Shown: positions 31,879-43,715, numbered from the stretch's first letter. The stretch is DNA of 64,000 bases from Xanthoparmelia taractica (GCA_033085395.1 JANQBS010000014.1:248001-312000), one strand, 5' to 3'. Made by a program: numbers and translations. The notes: a model not told the origin generated them from the sequence alone.

Positions 31879-34420
31879 TCAAGCCTCAGTACCCTGTTGC
31901 TTTGTAGCCCCTTTCCTGGCCAGCAAATTCAATGCACTCCCCGCCAATATGAATCCAGCTTGATCATTGCTAATCGTATGCCTGACTTTGATCATCTGCA
32001 CGCCCCCCATCCTTTCGACCTTCAGACTTACGTTTCCTTTACCGCCGTTTTGTAACATGTCATACAGACCAATTGTGCAAACCACGTCTCCTGCGCGAAT
32101 CATTTCATAGTCCCCCTCGTTCTCAAATACTAGAGGCACTATTCCTTGCTTCTTTAAATTCGTCTCATGTATCCGTGCAAAGCTTTTGGCGAGTATGACA
32201 CGTCCACCCAGATACCTAGGTTGCAACGCAGCATGCTCTCTCGCACTACCCTCGCCGTAGTTATTCTCAGCAACCACCATCCACTCTTTCCCTTGGTTCT
32301 TCCATTTTTGAGCTAGTTGCGGGATGCCACTTTTGGGCGGCTGGCCAGATTCTGCAAGATCAAAATAGTCATAAGCAACATTTGTCTCCCCAGTCTCAGC
32401 ATTTACGGCGCCAATCAACGTGTTTGCACTTATGTTGGGTAGATGGCCTTTGTATTTAAGCCATGGGCCGGCCTTTGAGATTGAGTCCGTTGTGCATTGA
32501 CCTTTGACTTTATATAGGACGCGGAGACCTTCAAGTTCCCCAGGAGGGAATGGAGCAAACGGCTCAAGAACAGCCAGACGGTCGGACGTTGGAGATATTA
32601 TGACAGGATGATTGGGGGAAGGAACCCCAGGAGTTGGAGCGAGCTCCGGGTTACCTTGAGCGAAGCCCGCAGACGGGAGGTCGAGACCTGAAGGAGGAGA
32701 GAACTGGAATGTGGAGCCAGAGGGCGTGGGAATGGTGTCGGTCAGCGGATTGAAGGTTGTGCTACCGGCATATGACATAGCAGTGACAATTTCGGGGGAG
32801 GCGAGAAAATTCATTGTGGATGGGTTGCCGTCATTTCGCCCCTTGAAGTTGCGGTTATAGGATGAGAAAATGGCATTCGTTTCACCTCTCGAGACGCCGG
32901 CGGTACGTTTCCATTGACCGATACATGGTCCACAAGCATTGGCTAAGACAGTGCCCCCAGCAGAGGAGAAGGTCTTCAGGGTAGAATCCCGAGCAAGTGT
33001 GGCTCGGATTTGCTCACTGCCTGGTGTGATGTAAAATTCGGCTTTTGGCTCCAAACCGGCGGCTGATGCTTGCTTGACAATATCTTCGGCCCTGGTCATA
33101 TCCTGGTAAGAGCTGTTCGTGCAACTCCCGATCAGTCCTGCGCCAAAGGATTCCGGCCATCCGTTCACCTTGACCGCACCCTTGAACTGTGACAGAGGGG
33201 TGGAAAGATCTGGCGTGAATGGTCCGTTGATATGGGGCTCAAGGCTAGTGAGGTCAATAGTGACAACTTCGTCATACTTTGCCTCAGGGTCAGCGCGGAG
33301 AAGCTGGCCTCCCTTGCCGCCTAGTGCAGTATAACTGGAGAGCTTTTGCAGTAAAATTGATCTATGGGTTGATTGCAGGTAAGGTTCCATGCTCTGGGTG
33401 AATGGAAATATCGACGTTGTTGCGCCCACTTCAGCCCCCATATTGCAGATTGTAGCCATGCCCGTGCAGCTTATAGTGTCCACACCGGGGCCAAAGTATT
33501 CAATAATGAAGCCTGTGCCTCCCCGTACGGTCAAAAGACCTGCCAGTTTCAGTATAACGTCTTTCGGGGCAGCCCAACCGCTCAGTTGCCCTTCCAATTT
33601 TACACCCAAAATTCTGGGTGCTTTCAATTCCCACGGCGCATCCACCATAGCATCTACCGCATCTGCACCACCAACACCAATAGCGATGGCACCCAAACCG
33701 CCGGCATTTGGGGTGTGACTGTCGGTCCCTAGCATCATAAGGCCCGGCGCTGCATAATTTTCCAGGACAGTTTGGTGTATAATACCTGCGCCAGGCGGCC
33801 AGAACTCGATCCCATACCTCTTGGCCGCAGACTCCAGGTATTCAAAGACCTCTTTGTTACCTGTAATCGAAGCAGGAAGATCAACATCTGCGCCTCTTTC
33901 TCCAATGATCATATGATCACAATGGATACTCGTTGGCACTGCTGTAGATGGGAGGCCGCAAGACATGAATTGCAGGAGCGCCATCTGTGCAGATGCATCT
34001 TGCATGGCGACCCTGTCCGGCTTGAGTTTGAGAGTGGCATTTCCCCTGACCTCCTTGCCGTTTTGGGTATTCGATAGCAGAGATTCTTCGACACTGTCCA
34101 AATGCGAGTAAAGGACTTTCTCCGCAAAAGTAAGCTGCGTTGCTTTCCCAAGCACATTGTAGACTTTGTCCAGCTTTTCAATAAGGCCTCTGTAGGGAGG
34201 AATTCTCGAAGCAACATCTGGGCTCGCTGAAGTATTTGGTGTTGCCTCTGTGGCCAAGAATCGGAGGTGGAGGGCAGCAGTTGGGTGCAGACGTTTGATA
34301 CTCTGACCTAATCAACGAAGCGGACTTTTTGATAAATGGGGTTGCCAGACCTACCTTCAGTGAAGCAAGCGCCCCGGCCCTGGCCCTGGGTCGCGCACAC
34401 AATGGGTGCATGCTCACCAT
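31879..34420 (-). CDS. ACO2: Mitochondrial aconitase paralogue (Aco2 type)
   Basis: Exons 34355-34420 and 31879-34302 give an 829-residue aconitase-family enzyme. The 22-residue first exon plus the start of exon 2 form an Arg-rich, acid-free mitochondrial presequence. The [4Fe-4S] cysteines are visible in GSCTNSSYQDMTRAEDI and NACGPCIGQW. Catalytic context is preserved: CDHMIIGERGAD, GTDSHTPNAGGLG, RNFKGRNDGNPSTMNFLASP and NNYGEGSAREHAALQPRYLGG. The sequence differs from the main TCA-cycle aconitase and fits the Aco2 branch, which in yeast dehydrates homocitrate to homoaconitate in lysine synthesis. That substrate assignment is inference from family resemblance. The 52-base intron lies between the presequence exon and the enzyme. 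Confidence 0.9.
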
Positions 34421-34895
34421 GCATTACACATATAGGTTGGAAGAATAACTGAGCCACAATCGGATAGGTTCATTGGACACCGAAATGCAAGTACGACCGA
34501 CGCCTTACCGATTCAAAGAATATCAAACTTTACAGAGCTTTGTAGCACTTGTTGGATTCTTGGTGCAGGGGACCACAAATATCTACGGGTAATTTACACT
34601 GGCAAATATCACCGATTAAGGATGTGCAGATTTTCCGTGATTACACAATGCTTAAAATTTATTAGCTGGTTAGCAAGACTGATCCTAGTCTTACTACTTT
34701 AATGTCCCGAGGTCAATCTCATCAAGCCGGCGGTGCCTGTCTATAAGATGATACATCGGCTCAGAACAAAGCGAAATAGTCAAACCATGACCTTGCGTTG
34801 CCGCCGTAGATGCATAGATTTTTCGCCCAAGCGATGCCTCAGTAGGCTCTATACACGATATGCGACACGAACCGGTTATGAAGTGTTAGGTGGTT
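34421..34895. promoter_or_regulatory. ACO2 upstream region
   Basis: About 475 bases between the ACO2 start and the 3-prime end of the GPI-protein gene (same strand). AT-rich around 34,600-34,700. No gene recognised. Confidence 0.4.
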
Positions 34896-35777
34896 TTACA
34901 GCACCATGGCGACACCGGCGACCACCAGTAGTCCAGCGGCGACAGAGCCAACATTCTTGGTTGCGGCGCCAGTGAAGCTTGGCCCGGATCCAGTCTTTGA
35001 TGGAGAGACGGGTGTGATTGGCGATCCGGAGGCCGCACCTGATCCTGAGCCTGAGCCTGGGCCTGATCCTGATCCCGAGCTTGTGCTCGAGCCCGAACCT
35101 GCAGCGCCGGTTGCGAAGGGGCCCGATGCACCAGTTCCAGTTGCAAGTCCAGTAGCTCCAGCTACGCCGCTGGTGCTATCATGAGAGTTAGTCGAAGAGC
35201 TATGATGGTCAACGGAATGGAACATCTTACACAACAGCTGTGGTCTTGGTGCATGAACATTCCTTATCAAAGTATGTGGATGTGGATGTATATACAATCG
35301 GGTAAGGAGCTGAGTTGTTGGAATGGCCTGATGGCGATGCTGTGCCAGATGCAGATGCGGATGCGGATGCCGCCGTTGACGTTGAGTTGGAACATGCTAA
35401 GATGGTCGCCGAGTTAGCTGAGAATCAAGGAAAGGACTTCGCAACGTACAACCATAGCCTGCCTCCTCACAGGCGGCCTTGTATGAGGACAAAGCGGCGG
35501 CTTGGTCTCCGGAAGGGCAGAGATCCGACTGAATACGCGACTTGAACTCGGCAGCTTCTTTGCAGCAAAGGGTTTTCTGATCGGCTGCGTAATGTCCTGG
35601 GGATTCAGTCTGGAAGGAACTGTGTTACACATTAGATCATACCGCCAATTTGACGTTGAAATAGCTCTCATACGAAAAGACTTTGATGAAGCAGGCAGGC
35701 TGTACGACTGCTTGCGCAAGTGCAACTTGGGCAGAGGCGGCGAAAAGAGCGCAGAAAAGGGCGGTTTTGGCAAACAT
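34896..35777 (-). CDS. Secreted GPI-anchored cysteine-rich cell-surface protein
   Basis: Four exons (35674-35777, 35450-35619, 35231-35396, 34896-35175) give a 239-residue protein. It has a signal peptide (TALFCALFAASAQVALA), a cysteine-containing N-terminal domain (ACFIK, TLCCKEAAEFKS, SDLCPSGDQAAALSSYKAAC), a Ser/Thr/Ala linker, a Gly/Ser-rich stalk encoded by hexanucleotide repeats, and a hydrophobic tail (SVAAGLLVVAGVAMVL) typical of a GPI signal. The mature part has eight cysteines, but their spacing does not match the classic CFEM pattern. All three introns are about 53-55 bases with CTAAC-like branch sites, and the phases close exactly. It is probably a cell-wall or plasma-membrane mannoprotein; the role is unknown. 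No antisense or single-exon reading gives a signal peptide. Confidence 0.8.
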
Positions 35778-36656
35778 GGCGAAGAATGTTGGTTGCTGCC
35801 TTGTTTGTGATGAGTGTATGACAAAAGCGGGAATTAAAATTTAAGTGAAGATGTATTGAGCAAGTGGATTGCAGTAGATTGAGCTGAGTGCTAAAGAGCG
35901 ACTGAAGGTCAACTGTGAAAAGAGGAAGAAGGATAGTTGCTTGACGAAAGAGTTGTAAAAAAAGAGTGTGTGTTTTGTTGCAAAAGGGGACGAAGGGAGA
36001 AAGAGAAAGGAAGGAAGAAAGAAATCAGGGGCATAACAAGCGTCTTAGCTATTTTTTTTAGCGTGTGTCCAGTCGGATTCGCGTGTACGGTAACCTTCCC
36101 TTTCGGCTAGTTCCGTGTACCTGCATACAAAGTACCTTATTGGACGGTTGATAAAAATAAAGTATTTATCGTGAATCTACAACGGCCTTTTTCAGGTACA
36201 CGAGGATATACTGCATAATCGGCTATTTAATGAATGAACACTGATTCACTGAGTAGTAGTCCCTCCCCTAAAACTGAAAACTTCCCAACATCGCCATAGC
36301 TGAACACGTATCCGCTGCCATAGATTCGTATATTGCTGCATTGGAACAGAATAGTCGGCTTGACCTCGCTGGGGTCCACACCAAACTGTAGCCTTGTACT
36401 GCTGCAACTGCAGATTTGCACGGTGAAAGGATCTCTCTTCCCTTCAGAGAGCCCGGTAACTCATGTGATCCCAGCATCGCAGAGGGACTGCCATAACATC
36501 CTAAACAATGAATGAGCTTCCTCCCGAATACATCGTCAGAAGACAAAGCGGTCTTTCAGTGGATTTTTCGACTTCGGTTACAACTCGACGCTGCCTCCTC
36601 GCAAAGCGACCAATCATACGATACCCTGGATGCGTAACATTTGATCACCGCCCTGC
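35778..36656. other. Upstream region of the GPI-protein gene and 3-prime side of SKI8
   Basis: About 0.88 kb. From 35,880 to 36,030 the plus strand is strongly purine-rich (GAAAGA/GGAAG repeats), so the sense strand of the GPI gene has a pyrimidine-rich promoter or leader. A short T run follows at 36,050. No gene recognised. Confidence 0.5.
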
Positions 36657-37918
36657 TCATCCACCTGTAGCTTCTCTGTAGAAAGAGATGCTTCGATTCG
36701 CTCCAGCTGTAGCAAACCCTTCGTTCTTCCCTGTCTTTGGCAACCACTTGACGCTCCAAAGAGTCTTTTCCGTCTCCGTATGCGTTGCGACACATGTTCG
36801 CTGTTCGATAGACCAGACCTTTACTTTGCCGTCAAATGCCCTACAAAATGTTACTAGAAGCCCTCCGCGGAGACGACATGGTCACGAGCATACCCGCTCA
36901 ACAAATACTCTCCGGTGTCACTCCAGTCTAACGAGAAGATCCATGCGCCGTGACCGGTAAGGGTTGCTACCTGGTCGCCAGAAGAGACATCATACAAGGC
37001 AATCAGTTTTGAGTCACCAGCAGCCGCGAGTAATGTACCTCCTGGGGAAAATGCAACGGCTCGCACAGGCTTGATGATGCCTAACAAGAGGTCAATAGAG
37101 ATCAATGCACTCCAAAATTCGATGACTTGCTGGGTAATGAGTGGAACAGCCTTCCGGTATCATTGTTAAAGACGTAAATTCCACCATTCTCATGCCCAGA
37201 AGCAGTAAACCTTCCATCAACAGACTACTAACGCATCAGCCAGCACTTCTCGTACCCTTTCAATAGCGACATACTAAGTCTATGCTCAGCCCGAAACTTC
37301 CTTTAGTCTCAAATTGGCGAATTTTGCGTCCATCCGCAAGGTTGTCCCATACATTGATTCTCCCGTCAAAAGACGTAGCAGCAAGGTACTGTCCATCCTC
37401 GGAGAGAGCTATAGACCATATTTCTCCTGCTGTGTTGGCATCTGCCCAGATCTCAATACTCTATCCTCTTCGGATGCGACAGCTTTTGGAGTAGGGGAAA
37501 CCGCACCCACAATCTTGGACCTTTCACTCCATCGCCCATCATCTCGTGCTGCCCAGATTTTGACCTCGCCACCAAAACCCACGCTAGCGGCTACCTGTCC
37601 ATTTCTGCTTGTGGCGGTGTGGTGGCAGCCAAGTTTGTGGGCGTTGTCGAGAGTCTGAAAGAGGGAATAATCTGGTTGGTCGGTTGAGTGGACTTTGATG
37701 GACGGAGATCCGGAAGAAGAGAGGATTTGACACGCTGTAGCACTTAGAGAATAGACATCGGTCGCATGGACTAAAGTCTGATGAGCAAAGGCGTAATAAA
37801 CAGGACGTCGATGACCCGTAATCTTACCATGATCAATGGTGTGCGTGGTAAGGTATTGCTTTGACTGGTCAAAGTTTAATACGTTTCCTACAGCTAGAGA
37901 TAACTAGCATACCATCAT
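36657..37918 (-). CDS. SKI8: WD40 protein Ski8/Rec14
   Basis: Seven exons (37913-37918, 37828-37864, 37507-37770, 37275-37441, 37131-37224, 36894-37080, 36657-36840) give a 312-residue WD40 protein. Ski8 is the beta-propeller of the Ski complex that feeds cytoplasmic RNA to the exosome; the same protein (Rec14) also acts with Spo11 in meiotic break formation. Recognisable strands are KQYLTTHTIDH, GEIWSIALSEDGQYLAATSF, DGRINVWDNLADGR, GHENGGIYVFNNDTGRLFHS, IKPVRAVAFSP and AFDGKVKVWSIEQRTCVATH. The first coding exon is only six bases (Met-Met). Intron 5 has a GCAAGT donor, a GC-AG intron of 50 bases. Borders of the first and third introns are the least certain. Length fits the family. Confidence 0.88.
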
Positions 37919-38275
37919 TCACGGTTCACAGAAATCGTTGCACACTTGTTGGTGATTGAAGCATGTAAGCATTCAATTGAAGAAACTTATAAGTTGAGCT
38001 TCGGGGGCCGGGATATTTACTCTATTGGTAGGGTACACTCAATCATCTCGAGTAAGCTGGACAAGCCAAGGATAAGAAAATGATGCCCTAAACTTGCAAC
38101 AATCGGATGATCCACTTCAAAGCTTTTGCTGATATATAGGTACGAACGATATGCTATGCCCATTGTACGCTGATGAGCGGAGTCCAAAGCTTTTCCATTT
38201 CGCACTTGACGCCAACTCAATACTCCTGTGCGCCACGCTATGCAGCCAAATCGACTTCCTGATCACGTATGTAAG
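37919..38275. promoter_or_regulatory. SKI8 upstream region
   Basis: About 360 bases between SKI8 and the bL32m gene, both on the minus strand. No gene recognised. Confidence 0.4.
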
Positions 38276-38748
38276 TCACGCGTCCGCCGCCGCTGCCTTC
38301 TTTTCAGATCCGTTAGATCCCATCTTGCCCCACATATCTCGAATTTCTGAATATCACCTTAGCTAAATACTCATACCAAAGTAGGTTGGAACTGACCATT
38401 GACGCAGAACGGACATAGCAGATGAGCTCTCTTAACATTACCACAAGCCGAGCATTTATTCAAAGCGGTGACATCTTTCAATGCCTTCCCTGCCATAAAT
38501 CGTTGACGCTTTTTCCTATGTGATGTCTTCTGTTTTGGTACGGCTCGTAGAATTGACTCCCAGAGCCCAATCAATATTGACGGGACGCCAAATCGTGTGA
38601 CTGCGCATATGGGGAGTGATAGCTGTAGGATAGGTCGTAGGAGATGTCCTAGAAAGGGGGTCGTCCTTGTACGCAATGGGGATGTGGTAGCTGAGGAGGC
38701 GGTAGTGAGTGGCAAGAGCAGCGGCGAGGAAAGCTGGCGTAGGGTCAT
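38276..38748 (-). CDS. MRPL32: Mitochondrial large-subunit ribosomal protein bL32m
   Basis: Exons 38397-38748 and 38276-38346 give a 140-residue bL32m. The presequence is rich in Leu, Ser, Thr and Arg. The mature start AVPKQKTSHRKKRQRFMAGK is highly conserved, and the zinc-binding cysteines are in KCSACGNVKRAHLLCPFC. The 50-base intron (GTCAGT donor, GCTAAG branch) is placed so that CVN continues with EIRDMW, as in relatives; without splicing the protein would end wrongly after the zinc site. In yeast, MrpL32 is matured by the m-AAA protease as a checkpoint for mitoribosome assembly. The C-terminus is a short Ala-rich tail. Divergent from CDC10 with 242 bases between starts. Confidence 0.95.
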
Positions 38749-38990
38749 GATGACAACGTGTCACACATTCAGGAATGGATACCGGTGGATGTTAATTTGT
38801 TAAAAACCAATTTACAGATATCAAGCCTGCGCGCTAGCGCGAGCCCCTTTCAAAAGTTTGCCCACTTCCCCCAGCCGCTTTCTTGATTGATAAACAATGA
38901 GCCAAACCTTGACACACTCACATAGAAACACCTTCGATTTTGTCTCCTCGTTCTAAGCACACTCAGGCTTTGACCCCACCCAGTCAAATC

Positions 38991-40233
38991 ATGGCAACTG
39001 CAATGGCTCCCCAGCAAGGTCCTGTGATGCCCAAGAGCCATGTCGGCTTCGACAGCATTACGACCCAGATTGAACGCAAACTCCTCAAACGTGGTTTCCA
39101 ATTCAACGTCATTTGCGTTGGTATGTTTAAAAAAAGATATCCCATGCTGAAACGAGACTGAGCCTAACATTCCTTGCAGGTCAAACGGGATTGGGGAAAT
39201 CGACCCTGATTAACACCATCTTCGCATCTCATCTCATAGACTCCAAAGGTCGCCTTTCTCCCTCTGAGCCTGTCCGGAATACGACCGAGATCCAGTCAGT
39301 CTCTCATGGTGTGTTCAGGGATTTCCTTAACTATGAAGAAGTACTGAATTGTATGCAATAGTAATTGAGGAGAATGGCGTACGCCTACGGCTCAACATTG
39401 TCGATACTCCAGGCTACGGTGATCAGGTGAATAACGACCGATGGTGAGAACCCTGCGCCACACTGATGCGAAAGCAATCTTATTCGCTGCAGCTGGGATC
39501 CCATTGTCAAGTACATCAAGGACCAGCACTCGGCATACCTACGAAAGGAGCTTACGGCGCAACGAGAACGATACATCCAAGATACCCGAGTCCACTGTTG
39601 TCTTTTCTTCATCCAACCATCAGGCCATGCGTACGTTACCTATAGCATCCGTGCTCGTTTGGTAACAAGAGCGTACTGACTTTTCCCAGCCTTAAGCCCA
39701 TAGATATTGTGGTCCTGAAGAAGCTCTCTGATGTCGTCAATGTGGTGCCTGTGATTGCAAAGTCTGATTCCCTGACCTTAGAGGAGCGCATGGCCTTCAA
39801 GGAGCGGATCAAGGAAGAATTCACGTTCCACAATCTGCGAATGTACCCTTATGATAATGATGAGCAAGATGAAGAGGAACGTGCCACAAACAGCAGCATC
39901 AAGGATCTCATCCCCTTCGCCGTGGTTGGATCGGAGAATTCAATCGTTGTCGGTGGACGATCAGTGCGTGGCCGCCAGAATCGCTGGGGTGTCATCAACG
40001 TCGAAGATGAGAACCATTGCGAGTTTGTGTCACTGAGGAACTTTCTGACTCGCACCCACCTGCAAGATCTTATCGAAACTACATCGCAGATTCATTACGA
40101 GACTTTCCGTGCCAAGCAACTGCTGGCGCTCAAAGAGAACAGTGCTGCTGGTCAGGGTAGCAGGCCTATTAGCCCCTCTGCGGATCGGGAATTGAGCAGG
40201 CAATCGCAAAGAATGACGATGAATGGATATTGA
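38991..40233 (+). CDS. CDC10: Septin of the Cdc10 group
   Basis: Five exons (38991-39120, 39180-39308, 39362-39443, 39493-39630, 39690-40233) give a 340-residue septin, a GTP-binding filament protein of septa, hyphal tips and rings. Motifs: P-loop GQTGLGKST (first Gly split by an intron), G3 DTPGYG, G4 AKSD, and the septin-unique segment around INVEDENHCEFVSLRNFL. The opening VGFDSITTQIERKLLKRGFQ and the short C-terminus without coiled coil place it in the Cdc10 group (AspD in Aspergillus). Introns are 49-59 bases. The junction DRCWDPIVKYIKDQHS is rebuilt across a TG-C split codon. Convergent with GUK1. Confidence 0.96.
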
Positions 40234-40549
40234 ACTAAGAGCCCTGGAGTACTGTCCGATCTTAGAAAAGTCGACTTGTCTCAGCATGCAGCAGCTCTAT
40301 TCTTCAACTGCCAAGTCAATAGGGACATACGCAACCAGGACCCTCTCACTCACATGTGTTATCTGCAAGCGACTTTTCCTAGCGATGCCCTCTAATAATT
40401 GCATTCTTTCATCAGAGCCCAAAGGGTTCATGTGGACTATGGACAGCACCAGTGGATCGCTTGGGGTCTACCAAATTGGCATTTCATGGTTATCATACAG
40501 ATGAGACCCTCGTCTACAATTCTATTGTCAATTCGTTCAGCGGGCAAAA
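40234..40549. other. Intergenic region between convergent CDC10 and GUK1
   Basis: About 315 bases containing both 3-prime ends; no further gene seen. Confidence 0.5.
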
Positions 40550-41356
40550 TCAGACTTGACCTCCGAATTTTCCCTCATCGACAATCCAGTCCTCCACTTC
40601 TTGATATGCCCTATCTAAATTGTCGTTAACGACAATCTTATCATGTACACCTTCCTCCTTCGCAAATGCCATCTCCTTCTCCGCCTGCTCTAATCTTTTC
40701 TTCACACTTTCCTCGTCATCCGTTCCTCTGCCCCTTAGCCTCTCCTCTAATACTTGTAACGAGGGCGGCGATAGAAACAAGAAACGTGCTCCTAGATCCG
40801 CTTTTTTTACTTGTTTAACTCCCTGAAAAGACCGTCAGGATTCATTTAGCCGCTCCGTATTCCAAACCAAGAACGAAGAGCGATGCAAGAGAAAGCACAC
40901 ACCTCCATCTCAATATCCAACACACATATTCGCCCCTTCTCTGCCACATCCTTGACGGCCTTCACGCTCGTACCATAATAATTCCCCCCGAATTGCGCAT
41001 GTTCAATGAAACCGCTGTCCTTTATCAAGTTCAAGAATGTTTCTTGGTTCGTAAAATTGTATTCACGGCCATCCTGTTCCCCGGGTCGTGGTGAGCGGGT
41101 GGTGTCTAGGTCCATTATAAGTGGAAGAATTGGAGTGGAGACAGGCGAAGGGGCTCATACGGGAAACGGAGAAGCCAAAAGTGCCCGGATGATCCTTGAA
41201 GAGACGTTTGAGTATGGTCGATTTACCGGAACCAGAGGGACCAGATATAACAATTGGGCGGCGGATTGGGGTCGCTATCAAGTCAAGAGCTCAACCACCA
41301 CATACTTTGCTCGCCAAGAGTGCAATGGAGAAGAGGATCCTACCTGACGGAGCCAT
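40550..41356 (-). CDS. GUK1: Guanylate kinase
   Basis: Four exons (41344-41356, 41161-41289, 40903-41105, 40550-40822) give a 205-residue guanylate kinase that converts GMP to GDP with ATP. The P-loop is ISGPSGSGKST, followed by the GMP-binding SHTTRSPRPGEQDGREYNF (first Ser-His split by an intron), the FIEHAQFGGNYYGTS segment and the lid region around RLRGRGTDDEESVKKRL. The first coding exon has only 13 bases (MAPS plus one base). Introns of 54, 55 and 80 bases are phase-consistent. Start chosen at the only upstream ATG that splices in frame. Confidence 0.95.
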
Positions 41357-41745
41357 AGTGGAGTATTGGAGCGGACAAGAACCGTCTTTAATGAATGAGC
41401 GTCTTGCACACAGTGATGCGGAGCGAATTGGTGCAGCTTTACTTCGACACAAAAGCATTCGGAGATGCAACACACTCAACAGTCACGAGAGTGGCCAATT
41501 GGCTTTTCAGGGTCCGGAGCTAGGGAGCGGCGACGGCCCGGTAATTTGAAACAATATACCGTAGCGTATATGTTAACTTCTCTTACAACCTAGACTTTTC
41601 AAGCCTCGTACAACTTTACAAAAATACAGCTTGGCCTGCCCACGACATCTGAGCGGTCATTGTGTCTAAATGGACCGCTCATATTGCCAGCCTTAATCGG
41701 ATAGCAGCTATGAAGCCCAATGAGTAGATGCAATGAGCGTCAAAA
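41357..41745. promoter_or_regulatory. GUK1 upstream region
   Basis: About 390 bases between GUK1 and the 3-prime end of RUD3 (same strand). No gene recognised. Confidence 0.4.
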
Positions 41746-43715
41746 CTAAGGAGGCTTGGAGCCACCTGAGCTGCTTGGCGACCTGGGAGACTTGATTCCT
41801 TCTTGTGCCTCTTGTTCTAAGAAATCGGACCAAAGTTCTGCAAGAGACTCCTTCCTTGTACCGCCTTCTGGAAAAAAGTCGGTAGATAAGACTGGTGTGC
41901 TGGGCGTTCTGTGCCACGGCGATATAGGCACACGGAGATTTGGGTTCGATGCACCAGGCCGTGCAAGACCAGCTTGTTCTCGTTGTTCTGCACCTGTCAA
42001 TGAACAAAGTCGTGGTCTCGGAGTGCAACAGTTTGTCTTACCATCTGTCCAGGCTAGTAGACTTGCAATTATTTGCAAGACTTGGAATTTCTTGGGATCA
42101 GCTCTTTCCAAAGCCAAGAAATGCAGGAAGTGATTGGTGACGAGTTGTCTGGACAGATAAGCAAATGCGCACAGCGAATGTGGTGTATGACTTACTTGTC
42201 AATGGTGTCTTCAGGTTTACCCTTTTTAAGATACCTCAGCGCCTTTGTCAAGTGATCGTTCAGGATCACTGCCTCGTGCCGAAGCTTTCCAATGAGAAGA
42301 TTTTTCTCCTTAACCTCTTTCTCGAAAGGCAAAGCTCGTTCGAGCTCCTTCCTCATTGACTCGAGCGAACTAGTAGCGTCAACTGCTCTTCCTTCAACTT
42401 CTTGGAGTTGTCTCTGGAGGCTTCCGACCTGTACCTGCGAGTTCTCTACAAGCTCTCGTAACTCACGTCTTCGAGCTGCAACGATTGTCAGGATATTGAG
42501 TTTCTCGGCTTCGCTGAGACTCACCATCTTGGATTTCCCGAAGTGCCCTCTGAAGCCCATCGACCGTCAAGGACTGACTGTCTCGCTCCGAGGCTGCTCT
42601 TTCATGAGCTTCACGATGGCTCGCCACCTGCTCTTCCAGATCTGCGACCCGCTCTGCGATACTCTCTCGGATTGTTCGCTCTTCCATAGCGAGGACCTCC
42701 CAGTCTTGCATAGCTTGCTTCGCTGCCTCAAATTCTTCTTTGGCATACGCTTCCCGCCTTATTAGATCATCTCTCTCCATAGACCAATTCTGCTGGGAAA
42801 GAGTCGTTCTGTTCCGAAGACTCGATAATTCTTTTGATCGCTGCTCTTTCTCTTCTATAATCTTCGCGAACTCTCCGGCACGTGCCTTGTTTTGTTCCCG
42901 TAGGTTTTCGCATTGCTCCTCAAGGTCCTCTATTCGACTTCGTGCCTGCGATAAGTCTTCCTATAGTAACATGAGCGACGTAAGGGTAGGGGCAATCGTA
43001 TGCCTACAGCATCTGCCTTCAATCGCTCACCCAGTTGTGACCTTATTGTGTTGACTTTTCCAAGTAGATTTCGATATTGCGTCTCAGCTTGTTCTTTCTC
43101 ACCCTGTGTGTCCGCTAGCTGCACTCGTATACTGCCTAGCTCCTCTTCGTGTTTTTCTTTTATCTCCTCGAGGGATCTCCGGACCTGGGCTACCTCTTCC
43201 CTGAGAGCATTTCGCTCATTTACTAACGCTTCCAACCTCGCATCAGTGTCAGCCGCCGCCGCAAGTATCGTGATTTTGTCACCAGATAAACCATCCTCAG
43301 AAGCGGGTGACTTTTCCTTAGCAACAGTGCCCGATTGAGTGTTCGGCTCGGCGGATGTTTCTACGTTATCATTGATTTTTCGCCGTGTACCATTGGTCAA
43401 TGGTGGTGCTGGGTCGATCTCGGCCTTTTGAGGCGAGCTCGGTGGTTCGGTAGGTGTCTTGGACTCTTGCTCTTCTCCCTCGGCGTCATCGATTTCATGC
43501 TCATCATAGGCGATAGCGCCATTGGCCTTTCCAAGGTCCCCGTTCGGTTTTGCTTTGCTGCCTTTCTTTCTCTTGTGCTTCTTGCCTTTCAAGGCTGACA
43601 CAGATTAGTGCAAGGAATGTAACGATAGGTTTCTGCGGTCAAAGAATGACGTTTCGTAAAGCAACATACCTTGAGAAGGTAAATTTGGAAGGTCGGAAGT
43701 AGCTACAGATGACAT
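41746..43715 (-). CDS. RUD3: Golgin Rud3 with GRAB domain
   Basis: Six exons (43670-43715, 43008-43594, 42525-42960, 42196-42475, 42042-42148, 41746-41993) give a 567-residue coiled-coil protein. After a basic start (KGKKHKRKKG) and an acidic, Pro-rich region, a coiled coil runs from about residue 140 to 450 (Glu/Lys/Leu heptads). The C-terminus holds the GRAB domain, seen in NHFLHFLALERADPKKFQVL, QIIASLLAWTD and EQREQAGLARPG. This domain binds Arf1-GTP and places Rud3/GMAP-210 golgins on cis-Golgi membranes as vesicle tethers. Both sides of the GRAB domain are interrupted by introns of about 47-48 bases, and the spliced product restores it fully. Divergent from MES1 with 257 bases between starts. 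Confidence 0.93.

Noticed and set aside
34906..35184. Plus-strand open frame of 92 codons rich in Pro, Asp and Glu
   Set aside because: It is the antisense shadow of the Gly/Ser repeat stalk in the GPI-anchored protein, which has a signal peptide and correct introns.
34896..35777. CFEM effector domain
   Set aside because: There are eight cysteines, but the CxxxC and CxC spacing of CFEM is missing.
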